A DNA stretch of 31,273 nucleotides, taken from assembly GCA_030151865.1 (NCBI GenBank), contig JASLCK010000262.1, positions 1-31,273 of the forward strand. Reading direction: 5' to 3'. Position numbers and translations under genes: made by a program. The DNA is from Rhodospirillaceae bacterium. Lineage in GTDB: Bacteria > Pseudomonadota > Alphaproteobacteria > Rhodospirillales > Magnetospirillaceae. The notes below the pieces were generated by a model. It searched no databases, had not been told where the DNA came from, and saw nothing but the letters and a program-made list of their open reading frames with translations. Shown here piece by piece: positions 1-7,282 of this stretch (its first letter is position 1; every line of letters begins with the position of its first letter).

Positions 1-655
1 TGCCGACCTGTTCGATCTTGCCCTGGCTCATCACCACCACACGATCGGCGACTTCCAGCGCCTCTTCCTGGTCGTGGGTGACGAAGACGCCGGTAATCTT
101 CAGTTCATCATGCAGATGGCGCAGCCAGCGGCGCAGTTCCTTACGCACGCGGGCATCCAACGCGCCGAACGGCTCGTCCAGCAACAGCACCTTGGGCTCG
201 ATCGCCAGGGCGCGGGCCAGGGCGACGCGCTGACGCTGACCGCCCGACAATTGCGACGGATAGCGGTCCGCCGCCCCATCCAACTGCACCATCGACAACA
301 GATGATGCACCCGCTCGACAATCTCTTTCTTGCCGGGGCGGGTAGCACGGTCGCGTACCTTCAGACCAAAGGCAATGTTGTCGAACACCGTCATATGGCG
401 GAACAGGGCGTAGTGCTGAAACACGAAGCCCACCTGACGATCACGGGCGGACACCTGGGTAGCGTCGCCGCCATCGAACAGCACGGTCCCCGCATCGGCG
501 AATTCCAGCCCGGCGATGATCCGCAGCAAAGTGGTCTTGCCCGAGCCCGACGGCCCCAGCAGCGCCACCAGTTCGCCTTCCTGAATGTTCAGCGAGACGT
601 CGTTCAGGGCGGCGAACCCGCCGAAGGTCTTGCGAACGTTACGAACGTCAATCAT
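1..655 (-). CDS. cysA: Sulfate/thiosulfate ABC importer ATP-binding protein CysA (3' part beyond left edge)
   Basis: This cytoplasmic ATPase would power sulfate/thiosulfate uptake with the CysT and CysW permeases. It starts at the ATG at 655-653 and stays open to the edge, so about 218 N-terminal residues are visible of a family usually about 340-360 long. Visible are the Walker A motif GPSGSGKTT (residues 34-42), the Q-loop region VFQHYALF, the signature LSGGQRQR, the Walker B stretch VLLLDEPFGALDA and the switch histidine in FVTHDQEEALEVADR. The C-terminal regulatory domain is outside the window. The start lies 12 bases after the cysW stop, so it is the last of four co-directional genes. 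The LLLDEPFGALDAR stretch and the permease context place it in the CysA/PotA-like group. The assignment is strong because both CysT/CysW permeases and a sulfate-binding protein precede it. Confidence 0.95.
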   Translation of the reverse strand, partial: MIDVRNVRKTFGGFAALNDVSLNIQEGELVALLGPSGSGKTTLLRIIAGLEFADAGTVLFDGGDATQVSARDRQVGFVFQHYALFRHMTVFDNIAFGLKVRDRATRPGKKEIVERVHHLLSMVQLDGAADRYPSQLSGGQRQRVALARALAIEPKVLLLDEPFGALDARVRKELRRWLRHLHDELKITGVFVTHDQEEALEVADRVVVMSQGKIEQVG

Positions 656-667
656 CGTCAGTTCCCT

Positions 668-1528
668 TTAGTGCCGCGTGCGCGCGGCCAGTTCCTTGCT
701 GAAGCGCCATTCCAGCGCCGATTTGGCCGCCAGGGTCACCAGCGCCAACAGCGCCAGCACCGAAGCGATGGCGAACGCCGCCGCGAAATCATATTCGTTA
801 TAAAGGATTTCCACCTGCAACGGCATGGTGTTGGTCAGGCCGCGCACATGGCCCGACACCACCGACACCGCGCCGAATTCTCCCATGGCGCGGGCATTGC
901 ACAGCAAAACGCCGTACAGCAGCCCCCACTTTACGTTGGGCAGGGTCACGCTCCAGAAAATCCGCCAGCCTCCGGCCCCCAGCACGACGGCGGCCTCCTC
1001 CTCCTCCGTGCCCTGTTCCTCCATCAGGGGGATCAGTTCGCGCGCCACAAAGGGGAAGGTGACAAACACGGTCGCCAGCACGATGCCCGGCACCGCGAAG
1101 ATCACTTTCAGATCATGGTCGCGCAGCCACGGTCCCAGCCACCCCTGCAAGCCGAACAGCAGCACGTAGAGCAAACCGGAAATCACCGGAGAGACGGAAA
1201 ACGGCAGATCGATCAGCGAGATCAGAAAGCTTTTGCCGCGAAACTCAAACTTGGCGATACACCAGGCGGCAGCCAGACCGAACGCCACGTTCAACGGTAC
1301 CGAAATCACCGCCACCAGCAACGTCAGTTCGATGGCGGAGAATGCATCATCGCTGCCCAGGGCGGCGAAATAGGCGTCAAAGCCCTTGGACAAGGCCTCG
1401 CCGAACACGGTCAGCAGCGGCATGACCAGAAACAACCCTAAAATGGCCAGCGCCACCAGGGTGAGAAGACAGCGCACCAACGGACTTTCGGTGGTCGCCC
1501 TGACGGGGACCGGCTTGGTAAAAGACAT
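668..1528 (-). CDS. cysW: Sulfate/thiosulfate ABC importer permease CysW
   Basis: Inner-membrane permease, 286 residues from the ATG at 1528. I prefer this start to an in-frame ATG at 1564 because GGGGAA lies at a suitable distance before 1528, and the upstream start would overlap the end of cysT by about 30 bases. The protein has about six hydrophobic segments. It carries the cytoplasmic EAA loop that docks on the ATPase (EEEEAAVVLGAGGWRIF, followed by a TLP motif). Features such as FEFRGKSFLISLIDLPFSVSPV and MGEFGAVSVVSG are typical of CysW. It should pair with CysT to form the channel. It sits between cysT (the cysT stop is 5 bases before this start) and cysA, which implies one transcript. 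Confidence 0.95.
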   Translation of the reverse strand: MSFTKPVPVRATTESPLVRCLLTLVALAILGLFLVMPLLTVFGEALSKGFDAYFAALGSDDAFSAIELTLLVAVISVPLNVAFGLAAAWCIAKFEFRGKSFLISLIDLPFSVSPVISGLLYVLLFGLQGWLGPWLRDHDLKVIFAVPGIVLATVFVTFPFVARELIPLMEEQGTEEEEAAVVLGAGGWRIFWSVTLPNVKWGLLYGVLLCNARAMGEFGAVSVVSGHVRGLTNTMPLQVEILYNEYDFAAAFAIASVLALLALVTLAAKSALEWRFSKELAARTRH

Positions 1529-1533
1529 GGCCG

Positions 1534-2364
1534 TCAGTTCCCCAAAAAGCGGTCGCGCCGCCATTTTTGCAGGCTATTGATCAGAAACAAGAGCACGAAC
1601 GACACCACGAGCATGACGGCGGCAATGGCCGTCGCCCCGGCGTAATCGTACTGTTCCAGCTTGGTGACGATCAAAAGCGGCGCAATCTCGGACAGGCCCG
1701 GCATGTTCCCGGCGATGAAGATTACCGATCCATATTCCCCCACCGCACGGGCGAAGGCTAAGGCGAAACCGGTCAACAGCGCGGGCAGAATGGCGGGCAG
1801 GATGACCCGACAGAACACCTGGAAGCGCCCTGCCCCCAGGCTGGCGGCAGCTTCCTCGTGCTCTTTCTCGAAATCCTGCAAAACCGGCTGAACCGTGCGC
1901 ACGACGAAGGGCAGACCGATGAAGATCATCGCCACGATGACGCCGACGGGGGTAAAGGCCACCTTGATTCCCAACCCGGCCAGCAGCTTGCCCATCACCC
2001 CATTGGGAGCATAGATCGCCGTCAGGGCGATACCCGCCACCGCCGTGGGCAGGGCAAAGGGCAGATCGACGATAGCATCGGCCAGCTTGCGACCTGGAAA
2101 GTCATAACGGACCAAAACCCAGGCCACCAGCAAACCGGCGAAGCAATTGATGGCGGCGGCGATCAAGGCACCGCCGAAACTCAGCCGATACGCCGCCAGG
2201 ACGCGGGGCGAGAAAGCCGCTGTCACGAACTGATCCCACCCCAATCCGGCGGCCTTGAGGAACAAGGCCGCCAGGGGGATGAGCACGATCAGACTGAGAT
2301 AGACGACGGTGTAACCCAGCGTCGGGCCGAAGCCCGGCAATACCGAGGACTTTGTACTGGCCAT
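1534..2364 (-). CDS. cysT: Sulfate/thiosulfate ABC importer permease CysT (CysU)
   Basis: Inner-membrane permease of 276 residues, the usual CysT length. The ATG at 2364 is preceded by a GGGAA ribosome-binding sequence. Six hydrophobic segments are apparent. The EAA loop is clear (HEEAAASLGAGRFQVFCRV, followed by ILPAILPALLTG). DLPFALPTAVAGIAL and GEYGSVIFIAGN are typical of CysT and distinguish it from the neighbouring CysW. It follows the binding-protein gene by 12 bases and is followed closely by cysW, so the four genes form one unit. It would carry sulfate or thiosulfate through the inner membrane as a heterodimer with CysW. Confidence 0.95.
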   Translation of the reverse strand: MASTKSSVLPGFGPTLGYTVVYLSLIVLIPLAALFLKAAGLGWDQFVTAAFSPRVLAAYRLSFGGALIAAAINCFAGLLVAWVLVRYDFPGRKLADAIVDLPFALPTAVAGIALTAIYAPNGVMGKLLAGLGIKVAFTPVGVIVAMIFIGLPFVVRTVQPVLQDFEKEHEEAAASLGAGRFQVFCRVILPAILPALLTGFALAFARAVGEYGSVIFIAGNMPGLSEIAPLLIVTKLEQYDYAGATAIAAVMLVVSFVLLFLINSLQKWRRDRFLGN

Positions 2365-2376
2365 GCCGTTCCCGCT

Positions 2377-3432
2377 TTACTGACGTTGCGGACCAACAAG
2401 GCTATCAAACAGCCCGCCGTCGTTGAAGTGGGCCTTTTGGACAGCCTGCCATCCGCCCAGGGTATCGATGGTGAACAGGCTGACCGCCGGGAAGTTCTTG
2501 GCGTACTTCTTGGCAATCTCGGGATCGCGCGGACGGTAATAATGCTTGGCGGCGATTTCCTGGCCTTCGGGGCTGTAGAGGTATTTCACATAATCCTCGG
2601 AAATGGCGCGGGTGCCGCGCTTGTCCACCACCTTGTCAACCACCGCGACCGGCGGTTCGGCCAGGATCGAGATGGACGGCACGACGATTTCGAACTGGTT
2701 TTTACCCAGTTCCTCGACCGCCAGGATGGCTTCGTTTTCCCAAGCCAGCAAAACGTCACCCAGGCCACGCTGCACAAAGGTGGTGGTGGCACCGCGCGCG
2801 CCCGAATCCAGCACGGGCACGTTTTTATAGAGCGCCCCTAGGAATTCCTTGGCCTTGCCCTGATCGTTATTGAACTTGTTCAGCGCATAGCCCCAGGCGG
2901 CCAGATGGTTCCAGCGCGCCCCGCCCGACGTCTTGGGATTGGGGGTGATCACCGACACGCCCGGCTTGATCAGATCGTCCCAGTCCTGAATGTGCTTCGG
3001 GTTGCCCTTGCGCACCAGAAACACGATGGTCGAGGTATAGGGCGAGGCGTTATAGGGCAGACGGTTCTGCCAGTCAGGCTTGATCAGCCCGGCCTTTTCG
3101 GAGATGGCGTCGATGTCATAGGCCAGGGCCAGGGTCACCACGTCGGCTTCCAGCCCATCGATGACCGAACGGGCCTGCTTGCCCGAACCGCCGTGCGACT
3201 GGTTGATCTTGACCGCGCCGCCACCCGTCGCCGCCCAATGCTTGGCAAAAGCCTGATTATAGTCCTGATACAGTTCGCGGGTCGGATCATAGCTGACGTT
3301 CAGCAAGGTGGTGTCGGCCCAGGCGGCATGACCGCACATCATGCCCGCCACGGCCAAAACGGCGGTCCGCCCCAACAGAGCGCGGGCATGCTGAGAAAAC
3401 GCGGCGTTGCGCAACGCGGTGCGTAAAGTCAT
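2377..3432 (-). CDS. Periplasmic sulfate-binding protein of the CysTWA importer
   Basis: Solute-binding protein of 351 residues from the ATG at 3432, with a purine-rich ribosome-binding sequence (AGGAAAGGAAAAGG) just upstream; the frame stays open further 5' but lacks a better start. The N-terminus is a long Sec signal peptide ending near residue 39 (AAWA, then DTTLLNVSYDPTRELY). Family landmarks are SHGGSGKQ (residues 79-86) and the sulfate-binding signature NPKTSGGARWN (165-175). Both belong to the Sbp/CysP family, which clamps the oxyanion by hydrogen bonds and hands it to CysT/CysW. It is the first gene of the four-gene unit. Sbp (sulfate) and CysP (thiosulfate) cannot be told apart with certainty by eye, although Sbp looks closer, so no symbol is given. 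Confidence 0.93.
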   Translation of the reverse strand: MTLRTALRNAAFSQHARALLGRTAVLAVAGMMCGHAAWADTTLLNVSYDPTRELYQDYNQAFAKHWAATGGGAVKINQSHGGSGKQARSVIDGLEADVVTLALAYDIDAISEKAGLIKPDWQNRLPYNASPYTSTIVFLVRKGNPKHIQDWDDLIKPGVSVITPNPKTSGGARWNHLAAWGYALNKFNNDQGKAKEFLGALYKNVPVLDSGARGATTTFVQRGLGDVLLAWENEAILAVEELGKNQFEIVVPSISILAEPPVAVVDKVVDKRGTRAISEDYVKYLYSPEGQEIAAKHYYRPRDPEIAKKYAKNFPAVSLFTIDTLGGWQAVQKAHFNDGGLFDSLVGPQRQ

Positions 3433-3624
3433 GTCCTTTTCCTTTCCTGTTCTGGCCACCCCGCCCCTGCGGATAGCCCCTAGCCGAACGACATAATACA
3501 TAAAACTAGTGGATATGCGTTAATTTGATGCTCACACATTGTGTAATTAAGGTCAAGCACCCTGTTTCCAGATAGAATGCAGCTTCCGACAAGGAAAAGA
3601 CGCACATCCCTTGACGGCGGGCCG
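3433..3624. promoter_or_regulatory. Divergent control region between the sulfate importer and the TrpX-type importer
   Basis: This AT-richer stretch separates two divergent operons. Minus strand: a TATTAT hexamer (complement of 3493-3498) would suit a -10 for the sulfate operon, but no convincing -35 partner was found. Between the two operons lies an 11-bp inverted repeat, ACACATTGTGT (3534-3544), flanked by TTAATT (3520-3525) and AATTAA (3545-3550), which could be a regulator site. Plus strand: TAGAAT at 3573-3578 and TTGACG at 3611-3616 are possible promoter hexamers for the TrpX-type operon, neither well paired. No regulator gene lies nearby. CysB-type or other sulfur control cannot be recognised by eye. 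Confidence 0.3.
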
Positions 3625-3710
3625 GAAACACAGTTTGTTTCTGCATTCCATGGCGTGAGCCAATGGACTGGGGATAACGAACTTCACCGATGCCCTGCCG
3701 TTCGCAGGGC
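3623..3710 (+). promoter_or_regulatory. Structured leader with three hairpins, possible attenuator or riboswitch
   Basis: Three consecutive inverted repeats lie just before the TrpX-type operon. Hairpin 1: CGGAAACA (3623-3630), loop CAGTT, TGTTTCTG (3636-3643), with one G-U pair. Hairpin 2: CCATGGC (3648-3654), GTGA loop of the GNRA type, then GCC, a bulged A and ATGG (3659-3666). Hairpin 3: GCCCTGC (3692-3698), loop CGTTC, GCAGGGC (3704-3710), followed by TCTCTTTTC. The third is terminator-like and ends 21 bases before the start codon, suggesting transcription attenuation or translational control. I recognise no known riboswitch class in it. The function is inferred only from geometry. Confidence 0.4.
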
Positions 3711-3731
3711 TCTCTTTTCGGGGGATGTCTG

Positions 3732-4706
3732 ATGCATATGTCGCGCTTCTCTTCGGCTTTGTTGGCGGCCGCCGCCGTTGCTCTGCTGTCCGGTCAGCCC
3801 GCCTGGGCCGCCGACAAGGCGGTCAAGATCACCGCCATCGTCGAACATCCGGCGCTGGACGCCTGCCGCAAGGGCGCCTTGGACGAATTGGCTGCCGAAG
3901 GTTTCGTCGAAGGCAAGAACATCTCGGTGGAATTTCAAAGCGCTCAAGGCGATGTCGGCACCGCCGGTCAGATCGCCAAGAAGTTCGTCGGTGACAATCC
4001 GGCGGTAATCGTCGCCATCGCCACGCCGTCGGCTCAGGCTGCCGTTGCTGCCGCCCATGGGGAAATTCCGGTGGTGTTCTCGGCCGTGTCCGATCCCGTC
4101 GCCGCCAAGCTGGTCACCGACATGGCCCATCCGGGTGCCAATGTCACCGGCGTGACCGACCGCCTGCCGCTGGAAAAGCATCTGGCCCTGATCGAAGAAG
4201 TGAAGCCCGGTGTGAAGAACCTGGGCGTTCTGTTCAATCCGGGTGAAGCCAATTCGGTCGCCGAAGTGAACCGCCTGAAGGGCATTGCCGCCGCCAAGGG
4301 CATCACCGTGGTCGAAGGCGCCGCCACCGACACCAACAGCGTCCTGACCGCCGCCCGCAGCCTGGTGGGCAAGGTTGACGCCATCTATATCCCGACCGAC
4401 AACACCGTGGTTTCCGCCCTGGAAGCGGTGGTTAAGGTCGGCATCGATTCCAAGCTGCCGGTATTCGCCGGTGATACCGGATCGGTTCCGCGCGGGGCCA
4501 TTGCCGCCGCCGGTTTCGATTACTATGATGTCGGCCGCCAAACCGGCAAGATCATTGCCCGCGTGTTGAAGGGCGAAAAGGTTGGCGATATCGCTGTCGA
4601 AGGCATCGATAAGACCAATCTGTCGGTCAACCCCGGCAGCGCCGCCAAGATGGGCGTGACCATTCCGCAGGCTGTGATCGCCCGCGCCAAGGATGTCGTG
4701 AAGTAG
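3732..4706 (+). CDS. TrpX-type ABC importer substrate-binding protein
   Basis: Periplasmic solute-binding protein of about 324 residues. The chosen ATG at 3732 is preceded by GGGGG; a second ATG six bases later is equally possible. The N-terminus is a Sec signal peptide (SALLAAAAVALLSGQPAWA, cleavage before ADKAVKITAIVEH). The mature part has the family pattern: ITAIVEHPALDACRKG, then a segment about whether the target exists (PVVFSAVSDPVAAKLV), then GVTDRLPLEKHL, and VYIPTDNTV-like and DYYDVGRQTGKIIARVLKGEK near the end. This matches the ABC_sub_bind (PF04392)/TrpX family. Family members in Gram-positive bacteria bind tryptophan or phenylalanine, but proteobacterial ligands are mostly unknown, so the substrate is left open. 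It is followed 10 bases later by its permease. Confidence 0.88.
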   Translation: MHMSRFSSALLAAAAVALLSGQPAWAADKAVKITAIVEHPALDACRKGALDELAAEGFVEGKNISVEFQSAQGDVGTAGQIAKKFVGDNPAVIVAIATPSAQAAVAAAHGEIPVVFSAVSDPVAAKLVTDMAHPGANVTGVTDRLPLEKHLALIEEVKPGVKNLGVLFNPGEANSVAEVNRLKGIAAAKGITVVEGAATDTNSVLTAARSLVGKVDAIYIPTDNTVVSALEAVVKVGIDSKLPVFAGDTGSVPRGAIAAAGFDYYDVGRQTGKIIARVLKGEKVGDIAVEGIDKTNLSVNPGSAAKMGVTIPQAVIARAKDVVK

Positions 4707-4716
4707 GATTGCCGTT

Positions 4717-5613
4717 TTGAGTCTTATCGCCTTTCTGGGGGCCATCGAGTCTGGACTTCTGTTCGGGCTCGTCGCCCTTGGCGTCTATATCAGCTTTCGT
4801 GTGCTGCAATTCCCGGATTTGACCGTGGATGGCAGCCTGCCGCTGGGAGCCGCCGTCACCGCCACCCTGATCGTTCATGGCTGGAATCCCTATCTAGCTA
4901 CCGGCGTGGCCGTTCTGGCCGGTGCTGCGGCTGGCTTCGTGACCGCCTGGCTGAATGTGCGCCTGAAGATCCTTAATCTTCTGGCCAGCATTCTGACCAT
5001 GATCGGCCTTTATTCGGTCAATCTGCGCATCATGGGCCGTCCCAATCAGGCACTGTTGGGCCAGACCACCATTTTCTCGGACTTCGAGAAGTTGGGCCTG
5101 CCCTATTACGTCACCAGCCTGTTGGTGTTCGCCGTCGTCACCATCATCGTCAAGCTGCTGCTGGATTGGTTCCTGGTCTCGCAGGTGGGTCTTGCCATGC
5201 GCGCCACCGGGGCCAACGCCCGCATGGCCCGCGCCCAGGGCATCGATACTGCCAAAATGACCCTGCTGGGCATGGCCATCAGCAACGCCCTTGTGGCATT
5301 GGCGGGTGCGCTGTTCGCCCAAAGCCAGGGTGGGGCCGATGTCTCGATGGGGGTCGGCGTGATCGTCACCGGTCTGGCCGCCGTCATTCTGGGCGAAGCG
5401 GTCCTGTCTACCCGCACCCTGGTACTGGCCACCCTGGCCTGTGTCGGCGGGTCGATCCTTTACCGTATCGCCGTCGCCCTGGCGCTCAACGCCTCGTTCA
5501 TCGGCCTGCAGGCACAAGACCTGAAACTGATCACCGCCGTTTTGGTGGCGGTGGCCATGACCCTGCCGTCAGTGCGCGGCAAGCTCGCCCTGCGGCGTGG
5601 AGCCAAGGCATGA
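4717..5613 (+). CDS. TrpX-type ABC importer permease
   Basis: Inner-membrane permease of 298 residues with about eight or nine hydrophobic stretches and the family signature FPDLTVDGSLPLGAAV near residues 32-47. The start is a TTG at 4717. The frame is closed by a TGA at 4699-4701, so no ATG further upstream is possible, and AGGA lies before the TTG. A weak start right behind the binding-protein gene may lower permease output relative to the binding protein. It belongs to the branched-chain-like permease group (COG4120) that always travels with a TrpX-like binding protein and a PhnK-like ATPase. The stop overlaps the next ATG by four bases (ATGA), indicating translational coupling. Confidence 0.88.
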   Translation: MSLIAFLGAIESGLLFGLVALGVYISFRVLQFPDLTVDGSLPLGAAVTATLIVHGWNPYLATGVAVLAGAAAGFVTAWLNVRLKILNLLASILTMIGLYSVNLRIMGRPNQALLGQTTIFSDFEKLGLPYYVTSLLVFAVVTIIVKLLLDWFLVSQVGLAMRATGANARMARAQGIDTAKMTLLGMAISNALVALAGALFAQSQGGADVSMGVGVIVTGLAAVILGEAVLSTRTLVLATLACVGGSILYRIAVALALNASFIGLQAQDLKLITAVLVAVAMTLPSVRGKLALRRGAKA

Positions 5614-6404
5614 TCTCGGTCGAGAACGTACACGTTACCTTCAATCCCGGCACCGCCATCGAAACCAAGGCGTTGCGCGGGCTTGACCTGCAAATCCCCG
5701 CTGGTCAGTTCGTCACCGTGATCGGGTCGAACGGCGCTGGCAAATCGACCATGCTGGGTATTCTGTCGGGGGAAACCATCGCGCAGACCGGCCGCGTCAT
5801 GATCGATGACCAGGACGTCACCACCTGGGCCACGCCCAAGCGGGCCGAACTGGTGGCCCGTGTCTTCCAGGACCCCATGGCGGGCACCTGCGAAGCCCTG
5901 ACCATCGAGGAAAATATGGCGCTGGCGGCGGCGCGCGGTCGCCGTCGCGGCCTGTCGCACGCCGTCGCGCAGAACCTGCGCGGCATGTTCGAGGAACGCC
6001 TGTCCAGCCTGGGACTGGGACTGGAAAAGCGCCTGCGGGACCGCATGGGCCTGTTGTCGGGCGGTCAGCGTCAGGCCATCACCCTGGTGATGGCAACCCT
6101 GAACCCGATGAAAATCCTGCTGTTGGACGAACACACCGCGGCGCTGGACCCCAAGACCGCCTCGTTCGTGATGGAACTGACCAACAACATCGTGCGCAAG
6201 GACAAACTGACGACCCTGATGGTCACCCACTCCATGCGTCAGGCGCTGGATTATGGCGACCGCACGGTGATGCTGCATGCAGGCCGGGTGGTGCTGGACG
6301 TCTCGGGCGATCAGCGCAAGGGCTTGAAGGTCGAAGACCTGTTGCACATGTTCGAAAAGGTGCGCGGCGAGGAACTGGACGATGACGCCCTGTTGCTGGG
6401 CTGA
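5610..6404 (+). CDS. TrpX-type ABC importer ATP-binding protein
   Basis: Cytoplasmic ATPase of 264 residues. The ATG at 5610 overlaps the permease stop as ATGA; the frame is open upstream, but that part lies inside the permease gene. Motifs: Walker A GSNGAGKST (39-47), Q-loop RVFQDPMAGT, signature LLSGGQRQAI, and Walker B followed by DEHTAALDPKT. The histidine after the catalytic Glu (DEH rather than the common DEP) is characteristic of this ATPase group (COG1101), as I recall it. The switch histidine is in LMVTHSMRQALDYGDRTVML. It completes the importer with the two preceding genes. The substrate is unknown. Confidence 0.9.
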   Translation: MISVENVHVTFNPGTAIETKALRGLDLQIPAGQFVTVIGSNGAGKSTMLGILSGETIAQTGRVMIDDQDVTTWATPKRAELVARVFQDPMAGTCEALTIEENMALAAARGRRRGLSHAVAQNLRGMFEERLSSLGLGLEKRLRDRMGLLSGGQRQAITLVMATLNPMKILLLDEHTAALDPKTASFVMELTNNIVRKDKLTTLMVTHSMRQALDYGDRTVMLHAGRVVLDVSGDQRKGLKVEDLLHMFEKVRGEELDDDALLLG

Positions 6405-6435
6405 GCAGCTTTCAGTTCGGAGTTAGCGAAACATC

Positions 6436-7206
6436 ATGGCCGTGGATTTGAATTCTCAGGTGGTTGGCGAAGGCGAACCGCTGATCATCATTCATGGATT
6501 GTTTGGATCGGCCCGCAATTGGGGCTCCATCGCCCGGTCCCTGGGGGAAATCCGCCAGGTTCACTGTCTGGACCTGCGCAATCATGGTTCTTCCCCCTGG
6601 GATGGCCATATGTCTTACGAGGAAATGGCCGAGGACGTCGCCGCTTATATCGAGCGGCGCGGCCTGGCCCCTTGCGACATCCTGGGGCATTCCATGGGCG
6701 GCAAGACCGCCATGCAGTTGGCGCTGACCCGCCCCGACCTGCTGGAACGGCTGATCGTCGTCGATATCGCCCCGGTGGGCTATATCCGGGAAAGCTTTCC
6801 CGAATATATCCGCGCCATGCAAAACGCCGACCTGACGCGCCTGCATCGCCGCGCCGACATCGACAGCGAACTGGCCCCGGCCATCCCCGATCCGTCGTTG
6901 CGGGCCTTCCTGATGCAAAATCTGGTCAGCGAGCATGGGCGTTTTCATTGGCGCATCAATCTGGACGGCATCGCCCCCAACCTGCCCGCCATCATCGATT
7001 TCCCGGCACACCGCACCACCTTTGACGGCCCGACAACCTTTCTGGCTGGGGAACGCTCGGACTATATCCGCCCGCGTGACGAAGCCGAGATGAAGCGCCT
7101 GTTCCCCCGTCACAAGCTGATCGAAATCGGCCAAAGCGGGCATTGGCCCCATGCCGAACAGCCGGAACGGTTCCTGGAACTGGTGTGCCGCGCCCTGGGG
7201 GCGTAA
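6436..7206 (+). CDS. Alpha/beta hydrolase (YbfF/ABHD11-like esterase)
   Basis: Soluble alpha/beta hydrolase of 256 residues. The oxyanion-hole motif HGLFGS is at residues 20-25, DLRNHG at 46-51, and the nucleophile elbow GHSMGG puts the catalytic Ser at 86. The likely acid is Asp209 (GERSDYI) and the likely base His236 (GHWPH). The layout, including DIAPVGY after the elbow, fits the YbfF/ABHD11-like esterase group better than BioH. It starts 31 bases after the ABC ATPase and ends before a strong bidirectional terminator, so it may be co-transcribed with the importer. Its substrate cannot be told from sequence. A BioH-like role is less likely because a separate hydrolase sits inside the biotin cluster. 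Confidence 0.85.
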   Translation: MAVDLNSQVVGEGEPLIIIHGLFGSARNWGSIARSLGEIRQVHCLDLRNHGSSPWDGHMSYEEMAEDVAAYIERRGLAPCDILGHSMGGKTAMQLALTRPDLLERLIVVDIAPVGYIRESFPEYIRAMQNADLTRLHRRADIDSELAPAIPDPSLRAFLMQNLVSEHGRFHWRINLDGIAPNLPAIIDFPAHRTTFDGPTTFLAGERSDYIRPRDEAEMKRLFPRHKLIEIGQSGHWPHAEQPERFLELVCRALGA

Positions 7207-7230
7207 CGCCCTTCAGTCCAAACCCAAGAA

Positions 7231-7260
7231 AAAAGGCGGCCCCTTGCGGAGCCGCCTTTT
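7231..7260. terminator. Bidirectional terminator between the hydrolase gene and bioB
   Basis: Perfect 10-bp stem AAAAGGCGGC (7231-7240) and GCCGCCTTTT (7251-7260) with a 10-base loop. It is preceded by an A-run and followed by CTTTTTT, so it works on both strands and separates two convergent genes. Confidence 0.9.
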
Positions 7261-7282
7261 CTTTTTTCGCCAAGCGAGGGGC

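Noticed and set aside
74..1441. Long plus-strand open frame of about 455 codons opposite cysA and cysW
   Set aside because: It lies on the strand opposite two clear permease/ATPase genes and reads as a low-complexity Q/H/R-rich protein, typical of antisense frames in high-GC DNA.
1858..2841. Plus-strand open frame opposite cysT and the sulfate-binding gene
   Set aside because: Antisense to genes with strong motifs; no recognisable domain and biased composition.
3623..3710. Guanidine-II (mini-ykkC) type leader
   Set aside because: The hairpin loops lack the ACGR sequence expected for that class.
3684..4745. Minus-strand open frame of 353 codons opposite the TrpX-type binding protein
   Set aside because: The plus-strand reading has a signal peptide, ribosome-binding site and family motifs; the minus one is G/D/H-rich and unlike any protein I know.
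5166..5609. 5' extension of the TrpX-type ATPase frame
   Set aside because: It runs inside the permease gene in another frame, and the ATGA overlap with the permease stop gives a natural start at 5610.
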